Source of the DNA: Deferribacteraceae bacterium UBA6799
GTDB lineage: Bacteria > Chrysiogenota > Deferribacteres > Deferribacterales > Geovibrionaceae
Direction of reading: 5' to 3'
DNA: 64,000 nt
Assembly: GCA_002452335.1 (NCBI GenBank)
Contig: DKFJ01000008.1
Location: 35,261 to 99,260, forward strand
Part shown: one piece after another, positions 16,468 through 25,324 of the stretch
How the letters are laid out: every line of letters begins with the position of its first letter
Numbering within the stretch: the first letter of the stretch is position 1
The notes under the pieces: model-generated
Told to the model about the DNA's origin: nothing
The model's database searches: none
Seen by the model: the letters and a program-made list of their open reading frames with translations, nothing else
Position numbers and translations under genes: made by a program

Positions 16468-17889
16468 ATGAGCAAAAGAAAGAACCAATGTCTTGTTCAA
16501 GGATGCGATTTTGATAAAGATAGCGGCTTTAATAAATGTGTGCTTCACAGAAATAACATTGATCTACGCGATATCCCAAAATTTTATCGCACATTAGAAG
16601 AATATATAGCTATCAAATACGCCTCTCATAAATGCTCATACGAACAAATTATCTCTTATTTTAAGAAAACTCGTGATGAATATTCAGATAGTCTTGTTGT
16701 TAACCACCTTACAAATAAAATCACTTTTGATAATATACGGTTTCCAAGTGAAATTTCTGGTCCTTTTTTCTATTTATTATCAAAATTTGGTAATATTGTT
16801 TTTGATTTTTGTTCTTTTAGATTTAGAATTATTCCTGAATACCAAAATGACTACTTTTTTTATTCTTGCACATTCTACAATGACATTGCTGAATTCGCTT
16901 TTCCTATTAGGGAAACTCATTATGACTCTTGCCTGTTTAAAAACAACTATACCTACAATGCAGGTACTAGAAACTTAAGACAAAGCAAGGATCCAGAATT
17001 TAATTCTTGCGCATTTAATGAGTTAGTTACACTAAAGGGACTAAATACTGATAAAACGCTATTTACTCAATGCGAAATAAAACAGATATCTATAGAGTCT
17101 TCTGTTCTCGACTCGCTTCCGTTATTTTTCACTTCCAAAGTAATATTACTTAATTCAACAATTAAATCATCTTGTACCTTGTCTGCTAATACCATAAATC
17201 TTTTAGACATCATAGGTTCAAATATACAAGGACTGCTCTCCGTGGAATCAGAAAACATTTATAATTTTAATCTAAAAGGGACTACATTAAATTCTGTTTC
17301 ATTCAACAACTGTAATTTCACTTCATTTCCACATTTTTCTAATGTAACAGTAACAGGAGCATCAAGCATCCAACGAACAAAATTTTTTGATGGTTTATGC
17401 CTTAAATCTGTAACATTCCTCAATGACGTCAGTTTTCTTGATACAGTTATTAATGATCAATTTCAAAATAACACCTCGAGAGAAACTTACCGAATCATTA
17501 AGCATTCCTTTGACAGTATTGGTAACACCATTGAAGCTAATAAATATTTTGCTCTGGAGATGAGAAAAGCCTATGAGGAACTATCTTGGAAAAAAGTAAA
17601 AGATATCCCAGATAAGTTCCTTATGTGGTTTAATAAGATAACATCTGATTACGGTCAGAAATGGTGGCTTACCGTTATTTGGATTTTAGGTTCTGCTCTT
17701 CTGATTCATCTGTTCAGTAGCATAGATCCGTTTAACTTTGAAGTATTAAACGGTATGGCATCCGTAATTATTCCATATAAAGAAATCATCGGTGAATCAC
17801 ACCAGATGTCAAAACTGCTCACTTTCGCTTGGTTTTCAATATTGCTTTATCAGCTGATTGTAGCTCTTAAGAGAAAGACCAGAAGGTGA
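16468..17889 (+). CDS. Pentapeptide-like repeat protein with C-terminal membrane segments; likely foreign
   Basis: A 473-residue protein from a visibly AT-rich gene with different codon choice from all neighbours. The N-terminus has a small Cys-rich motif (CLVQGCDFDKDSGFNKCVLH) that could bind zinc. Residues about 80-330 are built from imperfect pentapeptide-type strands in which Cys, Phe, Leu and Asn recur about every five residues (FDFCSFRF, FNSCAFNEL, VSFNNCNFTSF, LKSVTFLNDVSFLD), suggesting a right-handed beta helix. Then comes RETYRIIKHSFDSIGNTIEANKYF (helical, near 340-365), a motif shared by many pentapeptide-membrane proteins, and two hydrophobic helices (WWLTVIWILGSALLIHLF and LLTFAWFSILLYQLIVAL). 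The function is unknown. RBS GTGAGG precedes ATG 16468. It stands alone between a REP element and a terminator, as single-gene cargo would. Confidence 0.7.
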   Translation: MSKRKNQCLVQGCDFDKDSGFNKCVLHRNNIDLRDIPKFYRTLEEYIAIKYASHKCSYEQIISYFKKTRDEYSDSLVVNHLTNKITFDNIRFPSEISGPFFYLLSKFGNIVFDFCSFRFRIIPEYQNDYFFYSCTFYNDIAEFAFPIRETHYDSCLFKNNYTYNAGTRNLRQSKDPEFNSCAFNELVTLKGLNTDKTLFTQCEIKQISIESSVLDSLPLFFTSKVILLNSTIKSSCTLSANTINLLDIIGSNIQGLLSVESENIYNFNLKGTTLNSVSFNNCNFTSFPHFSNVTVTGASSIQRTKFFDGLCLKSVTFLNDVSFLDTVINDQFQNNTSRETYRIIKHSFDSIGNTIEANKYFALEMRKAYEELSWKKVKDIPDKFLMWFNKITSDYGQKWWLTVIWILGSALLIHLFSSIDPFNFEVLNGMASVIIPYKEIIGESHQMSKLLTFAWFSILLYQLIVALKRKTRR

Positions 17890-17919
17890 GAAATCCGTCA
17901 AAATCTCCCTTAGAAAAGG

Positions 17920-17950
17920 AATAAAGAAAAGGCGCATCGTTTGATGCGCC
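17920..17950 (-). terminator. Rho-independent terminator of the quinone oxidoreductase gene
   Basis: GGCGCATC (931-938) pairs with GATGCGCC (943-950) across a GTTT loop. On the minus strand the stem is followed by TTTTCTTTATT. Confidence 0.8.
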
Positions 17951-17961
17951 CTCAATATATC

Positions 17962-18954
17962 TTAAAGATCCTGAATCTTCAGAACTATCTTGCCGAAGTG
18001 GCTGTCGGCTTCCATCATCTTATGCGCTTCCACAACCTGCTCTATGGGGAACACGTCTGAAACGATAGGCACTATGCTTCTGTCGGCGAATTTCGGCAGA
18101 GCGGTCTTTGTAAACTCCGCCACTATCTCGCCCTTCATAGACACGGGACGGCTTCTCAGAACTGAGCCGATGATCTGCTGACGTTTTACCATCATCAGAG
18201 CGAGGTTCAGCTCCGCCTTGATACCGCTGATAACACCGATGATAACCAGTCGTCCTGCGTATCCCAGAGAGTCCATGTTGGGTTTCAGATATTTAGCGCC
18301 CACATGGTCGAGTATCACATCCACGCCCTTCTTGTTGGTGAACGCCTTAACGTCCTCAGAGAAATCGGGAGTGGTGGTGTAGTCTATAACGAGGCTCGCG
18401 CCGAGCTTCTTCACTTCTTCCATCTTAGAGGGAGCGGCTGTGACGATATATTTTGTGTTAGGTGTAAGTGCGTTGGTCAGCTGGATAGCCGCAGTGTTAA
18501 CACCGCCGCCGCCGCCGTGGAAGATGGCTGTGTTGCCGTCTTGCAGACCACCTATCATGAAAACGTTTGAAAAAGCCGTAATGTATGACTCGCACACACA
18601 GGCGGCCTCTTCATAGCTCATGCTTTCGGGGATAGGCATCAGATGGCAAGCGTATGCCACGGCGTACTCAGCGTATCCGCCGCCGCCGACCAGAGTCATC
18701 ACTCTGTCGCCTTTTTTCCATCCGGTCACTTTTGAGCCCAGCTCCTCTATGATTCCTGCCACCTCAAGCCCCAGAATCTCTGAATCGCCTGCGGGGGGCG
18801 GATATTTTCCCTCTCTCTGAACCAGATCAGGTCTGTTGATGGATGTAGCGGCAACTTTGATCAGAACCTGATCATCAGCGGGCACAGGTCTTTCCGCCTC
18901 ACCCACATACATGTTCTCCGCCGGTCCGAATTCTTTTAGAAGCACAGCTTTCAT
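17962..18954 (-). CDS. NAD(P)H:quinone oxidoreductase, zinc-less MDR family (PIG3-like)
   Basis: A 330-residue medium-chain dehydrogenase/reductase of the quinone oxidoreductase type. Seen: the N-terminal GroES-like domain (VLIKVAATSINRPDLVQREGKYPPP), LGLEVAGIIEELG, GDRVMTLVGGGGYAEYAVA, and the nucleotide-binding block IFHGGGGGVNTAAIQLTNAL, an altered GxGGVG motif. The Cys/His ligands of zinc alcohol dehydrogenases are absent. The best fit is the PIG3/TP53I3 branch. Such enzymes reduce quinones or enones with NADPH. Single gene with its own terminator, divergent from the ABC operon. Confidence 0.85.
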   Translation of the reverse strand: MKAVLLKEFGPAENMYVGEAERPVPADDQVLIKVAATSINRPDLVQREGKYPPPAGDSEILGLEVAGIIEELGSKVTGWKKGDRVMTLVGGGGYAEYAVAYACHLMPIPESMSYEEAACVCESYITAFSNVFMIGGLQDGNTAIFHGGGGGVNTAAIQLTNALTPNTKYIVTAAPSKMEEVKKLGASLVIDYTTTPDFSEDVKAFTNKKGVDVILDHVGAKYLKPNMDSLGYAGRLVIIGVISGIKAELNLALMMVKRQQIIGSVLRSRPVSMKGEIVAEFTKTALPKFADRSIVPIVSDVFPIEQVVEAHKMMEADSHFGKIVLKIQDL

Positions 18955-19091
18955 CTGATATACCTCCGTATATTTAACATATATTCAAATCGGTTAACTT
19001 CATATACAATAATGATTTATTGAACTATCGCCAGTTTTGCATATTTTTTTTCATTTTTAAATATGAAAAACGCTTTTGTCTCACTTAGTTC

Positions 19092-19119
19092 TTGTTTTTT
19101 GGCTGTTTCGGTTTAAAAT
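19092..19119 (+). promoter_or_regulatory. Sigma-70-like promoter of the TrpXYZ-type ABC operon
   Basis: TTGTTT (19092-19097) and TAAAAT (19114-19119) are 16 bases apart, about 30 bases before the start codon. The same arrangement (TTGTTT, 16, TAAAAT) precedes the HIT gene at 30.7 kb. Confidence 0.5.
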
Positions 19120-19149
19120 CGCCGTATAAGAAATTATCAAAGGTGATGT

Positions 19150-20112
19150 ATGAAGAATATTCTCGTTATCATAATGTCCCTCTTCTGCCTGACGGCTTTC
19201 GCCGCCGGCAAAAAACAGATCGGTATCTCCCAGATAGTGGCTCACCCCGCTCTGGACGCCGTGCAGAAGGGAATAATAGACGCGGTGGAAAAATGCGGAT
19301 TTAAAAACGGCAAAGACGTCGATTTCGATGTTCAGCTCGCTAACGGAAACATGGTGACAGCCAACCAGATAGCCACCAACTTTATCGGCGCTAAAAAAGA
19401 TATTGTCATCGGCATAGCCACCCCCACTGCTCTGGCGCTGGCGGGAGCTTATTCTAAATCATCTCCGTCCACACCCGTTATATTCTCCGCTGTGACCGAC
19501 CCGGTGGGCGCCAAGCTCGTCAGAAACATAGAGAAGCCCGGCGGAAACATCACAGGCGTGAGCGACCTTGCCCCCATCGACACACAGTTTCAGCTGATTT
19601 TCGATCTGGGTTTAAAACCTAAAGCAGTCGGAATAATATACAACGCCGGAGAGCAGAACAGCCGTTCACAGCTCGCTCTGGCGCAGAAAGCCGCCAAAAT
19701 GCGCAATGTAAAACTGGTGGAAAGAGCCATCGCCACATCCGCTGATGTCGCCACCGCCGCTAACTCGCTGGTGGGTCAGGTGCAGGCGATGTACATCACC
19801 ACAGATAACACAGTAGTCTCCGCTCTGGAGGCGCTGATAAAGGTTGCTGACGCTCACAAAATCCCCCTCGTAATGTCTGATACAGACTCTGTGAAAAGAG
19901 GCGCTCTCGCCGCCAGAGGTTTCGACTATTACAAACACGGGGTTCAGACAGGAAACATGGTCTGCCGTGTGCTGACAGGCGCAAAACCCGCAAATACGCC
20001 TGTTGAGTTTCAAAAAGAGATGGTGCTGGTTATAAACAAAAAGAAAGCGGATGCTCTGGGAATTTCCATCCCCGAAAACCTGCTGAAATCCGCTGACGAA
20101 ATAATAAAGTAA
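19150..20112 (+). CDS. ABC importer substrate-binding protein (ABC_sub_bind/TrpX type)
   Basis: A 320-residue periplasmic protein with a Sec signal peptide ending at AFAAG. The mature part has the two-lobed fold of the ABC_sub_bind (DUF534/TrpX) family. Seen: QIGISQIVAHPALDAVQKGIIDAV, IATPTALALAGAY, TPVIFSAVTDPVGAKLV, NITGVSDLAPIDTQ, VGIIYNAGEQNS and DTDSVKRGALAARGFDYYKHG. Family members studied bind tryptophan or tyrosine; other ligands are possible. AGGTGATGT precedes ATG. The stop codon overlaps the permease start in TAATG, so the three genes form one coupled operon (19150-21799). Confidence 0.88.
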   Translation: MKNILVIIMSLFCLTAFAAGKKQIGISQIVAHPALDAVQKGIIDAVEKCGFKNGKDVDFDVQLANGNMVTANQIATNFIGAKKDIVIGIATPTALALAGAYSKSSPSTPVIFSAVTDPVGAKLVRNIEKPGGNITGVSDLAPIDTQFQLIFDLGLKPKAVGIIYNAGEQNSRSQLALAQKAAKMRNVKLVERAIATSADVATAANSLVGQVQAMYITTDNTVVSALEALIKVADAHKIPLVMSDTDSVKRGALAARGFDYYKHGVQTGNMVCRVLTGAKPANTPVEFQKEMVLVINKKKADALGISIPENLLKSADEIIK

Positions 20113-21005
20113 TGACTTCTTACGCTTTTCTGGGAGCCATAGAGCACGGGCTTCTGTTCTCGCTCATGGCTCTCGGTGTTTTTCTGACATTCAGAGCGCT
20201 GGATTTTCCCGATCTGTCAGTGGACGGCACATTTCCGCTGGGCGCCGCCGTTTGCGCTGTCTTCATCACCAAGGGATACAACCCGTATCTCGCTGTGACG
20301 ATTGCCGCCGCATCCGGAGCCATAGCCGGAGCGATAACAGCTCTTCTGAATACAAAACTGAAAATACTCAACCTGCTTTCGGGCATCCTCACGATGATAG
20401 GTTCATATTCCATAATACTGCGTATCATGGGCATGCCCAATATTTCGCTTCTGGGATACGACACGGTCTACACCCCCATAGAAAACATGGGGTTCGCCCC
20501 GCAGACAGCGTCCATTGTACTTGCGTCCATCTTTGCCGTTGTTACGGCTGTTCTTCTGATATGGTTTTTTCACACCGATCTGGGGCTGGCTCTCAGAGCG
20601 GCCGGGGACAATATGAAGATGGTCCGCGCGCAGGGGATCAGCACCGACAGAATGACACTCTACGGCGTATCATTCAGCAACTGCCTAGTGTCCATCTGCG
20701 GCGCTCTGGCGGCTCAGTCGCTGGGTTTTGCCGATGTGAACATGGGCATCGGAACAGTTGTAGCGGGTCTTGCCTCCGTCATAGTTGGCGAGGCAGCTCT
20801 CTCCAGCAGAACAGTGCTGAAGGCGGTGACAGGTGTCATCATAGGCTCCATGATATACCGAATGGCGGTTGCCTACGCTCTGTCCTTCCAGATAGGTGAT
20901 TTCAGATTCGCCCCCGGCGACCTCAACATAATAACCGTGGTGATCGTCGTGTTCGCTCTCAGCTTTCCCCGCCTGAGAAAAAAGATAGGCGAGGTAAGAC
21001 AATGA
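20112..21005 (+). CDS. ABC importer permease (BPD branched-chain type)
   Basis: A 297-residue membrane protein with about eight to nine hydrophobic segments. The conserved LRAAGDNMKMVRAQGIS sequence near residue 155 is the cytosolic coupling loop of the LivH/BPD_transp_2 family, and FRALDFPDLSVDGTFPLGAAV near the N-terminus is typical of TrpY-type partners. It forms the channel for the substrate delivered by the preceding binding protein. Start TAATG overlaps the previous stop, and its own stop overlaps the ATPase start in ATGA. Confidence 0.88.
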   Translation: MTSYAFLGAIEHGLLFSLMALGVFLTFRALDFPDLSVDGTFPLGAAVCAVFITKGYNPYLAVTIAAASGAIAGAITALLNTKLKILNLLSGILTMIGSYSIILRIMGMPNISLLGYDTVYTPIENMGFAPQTASIVLASIFAVVTAVLLIWFFHTDLGLALRAAGDNMKMVRAQGISTDRMTLYGVSFSNCLVSICGALAAQSLGFADVNMGIGTVVAGLASVIVGEAALSSRTVLKAVTGVIIGSMIYRMAVAYALSFQIGDFRFAPGDLNIITVVIVVFALSFPRLRKKIGEVRQ

Positions 21006-21799
21006 TAGAGATGGCGAATATCAAAAAAGTATTCAACGCCGGCACTGTAAACGAAAATACGGCTATAGCCGACCTCTCCGTCAGGATAGGCGAGGGAGAG
21101 TTCGTAACCGTTATTGGCAGCAACGGCGCAGGAAAATCCACAATGCTGAGCCTGCTCTCCGGAATACTGAAACCCGACAGCGGAAAGATAATTATAAACG
21201 GAAATGACGTCACCGCTCTGCCCGATTTCATGAGGGCAAAATTCATAGGCTCTGTTTTTCAGGATCCTTTGAGCGGAACAGCGAAATCCCTTAGCATCGA
21301 AGAGAACATGGCAATAGCCATGAAAAGGGGAGAAAAACGCTGGTTCAGAAAAGGCGTAACAAAAAAAAGGCGCTTACTTTTCAAAGATATGCTGTCTCAG
21401 CTCGGGCTTGGGCTGGAAGACAGGCTGAAAACAAACGCGGGGCTGCTCTCCGGCGGTCAGAGGCAGTGCCTTACGCTTCTGATGGCGGCAATGGCGGATC
21501 CGAAAATTTTGCTTCTGGATGAACACACAGCGGCACTCGATCCCAGAACGGCAGAGCTTGTGATGTCTCTCACGGACAGGCTGATATCAGAAAAGGGTCT
21601 GACCGCTATGATGGTTACCCACAACATGCAGCAGGCTATCGATTTCGGCAGCCGCATAATAATGATGCACGGCGGCGAGATAGTGGTGGATCTGAAAGCG
21701 GATGAAAAACGCGGACTCTCTGTCAGAGACCTGCTGGATATGTTCGAAAAAGTACGGAAGGTAAATCTGACAGACGACAAACTGCTTCTCTCGTCATAG
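21002..21799 (+). CDS. ABC importer ATP-binding protein
   Basis: A 265-residue ATPase. Seen: Walker A GSNGAGKST near residue 39, Q-loop SVFQDPLSGTAKSLSIEENM, signature LSGGQRQCLTLL, Walker B ILLLDEHTAALDP (DEH rather than DEP, as in the TrpZ branch), and switch His in VTHNMQQA. It powers the importer formed with the two preceding genes. The C-terminal 25 residues extend past the usual domain end. No terminator was seen in the 97 bases before the next gene. Confidence 0.9.
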   Translation: MIEMANIKKVFNAGTVNENTAIADLSVRIGEGEFVTVIGSNGAGKSTMLSLLSGILKPDSGKIIINGNDVTALPDFMRAKFIGSVFQDPLSGTAKSLSIEENMAIAMKRGEKRWFRKGVTKKRRLLFKDMLSQLGLGLEDRLKTNAGLLSGGQRQCLTLLMAAMADPKILLLDEHTAALDPRTAELVMSLTDRLISEKGLTAMMVTHNMQQAIDFGSRIIMMHGGEIVVDLKADEKRGLSVRDLLDMFEKVRKVNLTDDKLLLSS

Positions 21800-21896
21800 A
21801 AAAACTATTATCCAATAATACAATTAACCACATATTCTTGATTTTGCTTTTTTTAGCAGATAGACTTATTTAACTGAACAAAAAGTTGGAAACATC

Positions 21897-22952
21897 ATGT
21901 TAAATAAAGTTATTATGCTTATTTTTCTGTTCTTATCTATTGTTCTCAGTGTTTTTGCTGAAGATCAGCCGATGCTTCGTATCTCTAACTATGGAGATTA
22001 CATCTCTCTGGAAACACTAAATAAGTTCAGCCGTATATACAATATTCACATTATATACGACACACAGGACACAAACGAAACCATACTTAAAAAACTGGCG
22101 GACGGCAACAAAGAGGGCTATGATCTGGTGATTCTCTCGTCTCCCATCACAGAATCGCTGATAAAACAGAACATGCTGGAACCGCTGGATAAATCGAAAC
22201 TGCCTAATTTCAAAAATCTCTCTCCTGAGCATATCAATCAGTATTTTGACCCTAACAACAAATATTCAGTGCCCTATTACTGGGGAACTATCGGGATTAT
22301 ATACGATTCGGACAGGATAAAGAAAATCACCAGATGGTCTGATCTGTGGAACAGGTCGCTGAAGAACAATGTGCTGATCAGCAACGAATATGCGGATGTT
22401 TTTCCAATGGTCTTAAAATCGCTGGGATATTCTGCCAACTCCATGAAAACAAACGAGATCGAGCAGGCATATGAACAGCTCAACAAACTCATGCTGAACG
22501 CAGTGATGCTGAAAACCGGCAATACTGCCTCGCAGTTTGTCCGGGAGGGACTAATGGCAGGAATGGTCTTTAGCGGAGACGCAGTGCTGATAACAAGTAA
22601 ACGTCACAACTATAAATATATATATCCCGAAGAAGGCGCTCTGAAGTGGATGGACAACATGCTGATCCTGAAATCGTCTAAGAACAAGGACACAGCACAC
22701 AAATTTATAAATTTTATTCTGGACGCTGAAAACTCCGCCGAACTGGCAAAGGTCATAGGTTATGGGCTGCCGAATAGAGCTGGGTATAATCTTCTGAGCG
22801 AAAAGGACAAAAAAAACAACATTATCTACCCGGATATAAACATGCTGAAAAACAGCGAGATAATAAAAAACACCAGTCCGGTAGACGAATTAAAGCAGAA
22901 ATACTGGAAAATGTTTAAATCCGCATATGATAAATTCAAGAGTGAATTATGA
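21897..22952 (+). CDS. PotD-like periplasmic binding protein coupled to an HD-GYP sensor (NspS-like)
   Basis: A 351-residue exported protein (signal peptide MLNKVIMLIFLFLSIVLSVFA) of the spermidine/putrescine-binding family. Seen: LRISNYGDYISLETLNKF, YDLVILSSPITESLIKQ, YSVPYYWGTIGIIYDSDRI, EGALKWMDNMLILKSS, and NKDTAHKFINFILD. These are the usual PotD landmarks, with the conserved YYWGT and the Trp of LKWMD near the ligand site. No permease or ATPase follows. Instead its stop overlaps the start of a Cache/HD-GYP membrane protein (ATGA). That pairing copies the NspS-MbaA layout of Vibrio cholerae, in which a PotD-like protein reports polyamines to a c-di-GMP enzyme. The ligand here is not proven. 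The RBS is weak. Confidence 0.82.
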   Translation: MLNKVIMLIFLFLSIVLSVFAEDQPMLRISNYGDYISLETLNKFSRIYNIHIIYDTQDTNETILKKLADGNKEGYDLVILSSPITESLIKQNMLEPLDKSKLPNFKNLSPEHINQYFDPNNKYSVPYYWGTIGIIYDSDRIKKITRWSDLWNRSLKNNVLISNEYADVFPMVLKSLGYSANSMKTNEIEQAYEQLNKLMLNAVMLKTGNTASQFVREGLMAGMVFSGDAVLITSKRHNYKYIYPEEGALKWMDNMLILKSSKNKDTAHKFINFILDAENSAELAKVIGYGLPNRAGYNLLSEKDKKNNIIYPDINMLKNSEIIKNTSPVDELKQKYWKMFKSAYDKFKSEL

Positions 22953-25324
22953 GAAAATATACTTTTACCATCAGCATTCTTACTCTCTTTGCGGGCATGA
23001 CTGCGATTCTTTTCGTTTTTCTGGTGGGCAATTTCTATCTGCGCGGGATGGATCAGGCATATCAGATAACAGAAAGCAAAATAGACGAAACAAACAGAAA
23101 CATCGGATTTGCCGTGTCGTCCATACTGAATACTGCCACCAGCAATCTGTCTGTTCTGGCACAGGTGTCAGATGAACAAAATATTCTGCTGGCAAAAGAT
23201 AATATCGAAAAAGTAATGTGGGAAATGCTGACGCTGGACGAAAATCTCGCCAGCATTTTTCTGACGGACACCTATGGAAATTTTTTACAGGCGAGACGCT
23301 GTCCGAGGCTGGCTGTCAGAGAAATAGACAACATCAACGGCAGCACCGCCCTTGATGTATATCAGTATAAAGATAAGAACTACGCCACACTGTCCATAGA
23401 CATCAGCAAATCAAAATATGACCCGAGAACACGGACATGGTTCACCCTGCTGAGTAAGAAGAACCCGGTGTACTGGTCTGAGCCTTATATATTCGCATCC
23501 ACAGGTTCGCCGGGCATCACACTTTCAGCCGCTAAGATTAACGAGATGGGCGAGATAAACAAAGTGGCTGCGGCGGATTTTACACTGGACACCATGTCTC
23601 AGATATTGGAACAGAAAAGCCATGTGATAAATGGGGAGCTGATGCTTTTCAGCGGATCCGGGACAGTCATCGCAACCTCTTTCAAACATGAGCAGGTGGA
23701 CAAAGACAACAAGATAGTCACCACAGCCGCCTTGGATTCAGAGAGACACAGAACGATAGTTGCTTACCTGACTGATGATAAACACACGGGAGTAATAGAA
23801 GACAACGGAGTCAGATACGCTTATTTCATCACCAAGCTGAACAACAGCCAGAAAAAAGACTGGTATCTCGCATCATTCATCAAAGAGAGCAAGATAATTG
23901 GTCCTATCAGAAAAACGCTCCTTACGACCATATTATTCTCATTCTTTATAATTATTTCCATATACTTCCCTGTCCAGGCGTATCTGCGCAGGTACTTCAT
24001 CAAGCCCATAGCAAAACTGAAAGAACAAACGGCCATTGTCGCCGAGAGACATTTTGACTCCGTGCAGATGGTGGACACGAGAATACTTGAGTTTCACGAT
24101 CTTGCGGACTCTATGGTTTCCATGTCAGCCTCTATCAGAAGATATGAGGTTAACCAGACACAGCTTATGGACGCCATCATCAAGATACTCGCAGGGGCGA
24201 TAGACGACAAGTCGCCTTACACCGGCGGACACTGCGAGCGTGTCCCCGTTCTGGCGGAGATGCTGGCATACGCCGCCAGTTCCAGCGCGGATGAGCCGTT
24301 CAGAGATTTTATGTTCTACGGCGAAGACGAGTGGCGAGAATTCCGCACGGCGGCATGGCTGCACGACTGCGGAAAGATAGTGACCCCTGAATATGTGGTG
24401 GACAAGGCGACCAAGCTGGAAACCATTTATAACCGGATACACGAGGTTCGGACACGCTTTGAGGTGCTCTACAGGGACGCTGTGATAGAATATTATGAAC
24501 GGCTGAAAGACCATCCTGAAAAAGAACCGGAGCTGAAACAGGCTCTGGAATCAAAGAAAGCTAAGCTGGCTGACGATTTTGCCTTCGTGGCGGAGTGCAA
24601 TGTCGGCGGTGAATTCCTGAGTCCGGAGAAGATAGAACGACTGAAAAATATCGCCGAAACAGAATGGACAAGATATTTCGATAACAGACTGGGACTGAGC
24701 AATGCCGAAGAACTGAGGCTGAAAGAGATTCCGCCTGTACCTGCGCCGGCAAAGGAAAAACTGCTGTCCGACAGACCAGAGCATATTTTAAGCCGTGAAA
24801 AAGCGATAGATATGAACGAGTACCACCAGCTCGGCGTTAAAACGCCTATTCCCGAGAACGCCTATAACCACGGGGAACTATACAACCTGTCCATAAGCAG
24901 GGGAACGCTGACCGAAGAGGAAAGATTCAAGATCAATGAGCATATAATAATGACCATAAAGATGCTGGAGCAGCTTCCGTTCACCGAAAATCTCAAACGT
25001 GTCCCGGAATACGCATGCGGTCACCACGAGACAATGATAGGCAACGGATATCCCAGAAGACTGAGCAAACGCGATCTGTCTATTCCGGCGAGGATAATGG
25101 CGATAGCAGATATCTTCGAAGCGCTGACCGCCTGCGACAGACCTTACAAAAAGGCGAAAACGCTTTCTGAATCAATAAAGATAATGAGCTTTATGCGCAA
25201 TGACGGTCACATAGATCCGGATATTTTCGCCCTGTTTCTAAAAGAAGGAATTTATAAGAAATACGCAGAAAAATATCTGGATAAGAGCCAGATAGACGAT
25301 GTGGACATATCAAAGTATCTGTAA
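22949..25324 (+). CDS. Membrane Cache-HAMP-HD-GYP phosphodiesterase
   Basis: A 791-residue inner-membrane sensor. Segments: TM1 near residues 8-30, a periplasmic double Cache domain about 35-315 (KYDPRTRTWFTLLSKKNPVYWSEPY is typical), TM2 near 325-347, a HAMP-like linker, and an HD-GYP domain from about 405. Catalytic blocks are AIDDKSPYTGGHCERV, AAWLHDCGKIVTPE (HD), CGHHETMIGNGYPR (HHE and GYP) and IMAIADIFEALTACDRPYKKAK, so c-di-GMP hydrolysis is plausible. About 190 residues lie between the HD and the HHExxxGxGYP blocks, longer than in canonical HD-GYP proteins. Translation is coupled to the PotD-like gene before it, suggesting that protein presents a ligand to the Cache domain. The coding end overlaps the convergent UbiD-like gene by 15 bases. 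Confidence 0.85.
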   Translation: MRKYTFTISILTLFAGMTAILFVFLVGNFYLRGMDQAYQITESKIDETNRNIGFAVSSILNTATSNLSVLAQVSDEQNILLAKDNIEKVMWEMLTLDENLASIFLTDTYGNFLQARRCPRLAVREIDNINGSTALDVYQYKDKNYATLSIDISKSKYDPRTRTWFTLLSKKNPVYWSEPYIFASTGSPGITLSAAKINEMGEINKVAAADFTLDTMSQILEQKSHVINGELMLFSGSGTVIATSFKHEQVDKDNKIVTTAALDSERHRTIVAYLTDDKHTGVIEDNGVRYAYFITKLNNSQKKDWYLASFIKESKIIGPIRKTLLTTILFSFFIIISIYFPVQAYLRRYFIKPIAKLKEQTAIVAERHFDSVQMVDTRILEFHDLADSMVSMSASIRRYEVNQTQLMDAIIKILAGAIDDKSPYTGGHCERVPVLAEMLAYAASSSADEPFRDFMFYGEDEWREFRTAAWLHDCGKIVTPEYVVDKATKLETIYNRIHEVRTRFEVLYRDAVIEYYERLKDHPEKEPELKQALESKKAKLADDFAFVAECNVGGEFLSPEKIERLKNIAETEWTRYFDNRLGLSNAEELRLKEIPPVPAPAKEKLLSDRPEHILSREKAIDMNEYHQLGVKTPIPENAYNHGELYNLSISRGTLTEEERFKINEHIIMTIKMLEQLPFTENLKRVPEYACGHHETMIGNGYPRRLSKRDLSIPARIMAIADIFEALTACDRPYKKAKTLSESIKIMSFMRNDGHIDPDIFALFLKEGIYKKYAEKYLDKSQIDDVDISKYL

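Noticed and set aside
22949..25324. Cache/HD-GYP protein as a methyl-accepting chemotaxis protein
   Set aside because: The Cache and HAMP-like parts fit, but the cytosolic domain has HDCGK, HHE and GNGYP motifs and no chemoreceptor signalling hairpin.
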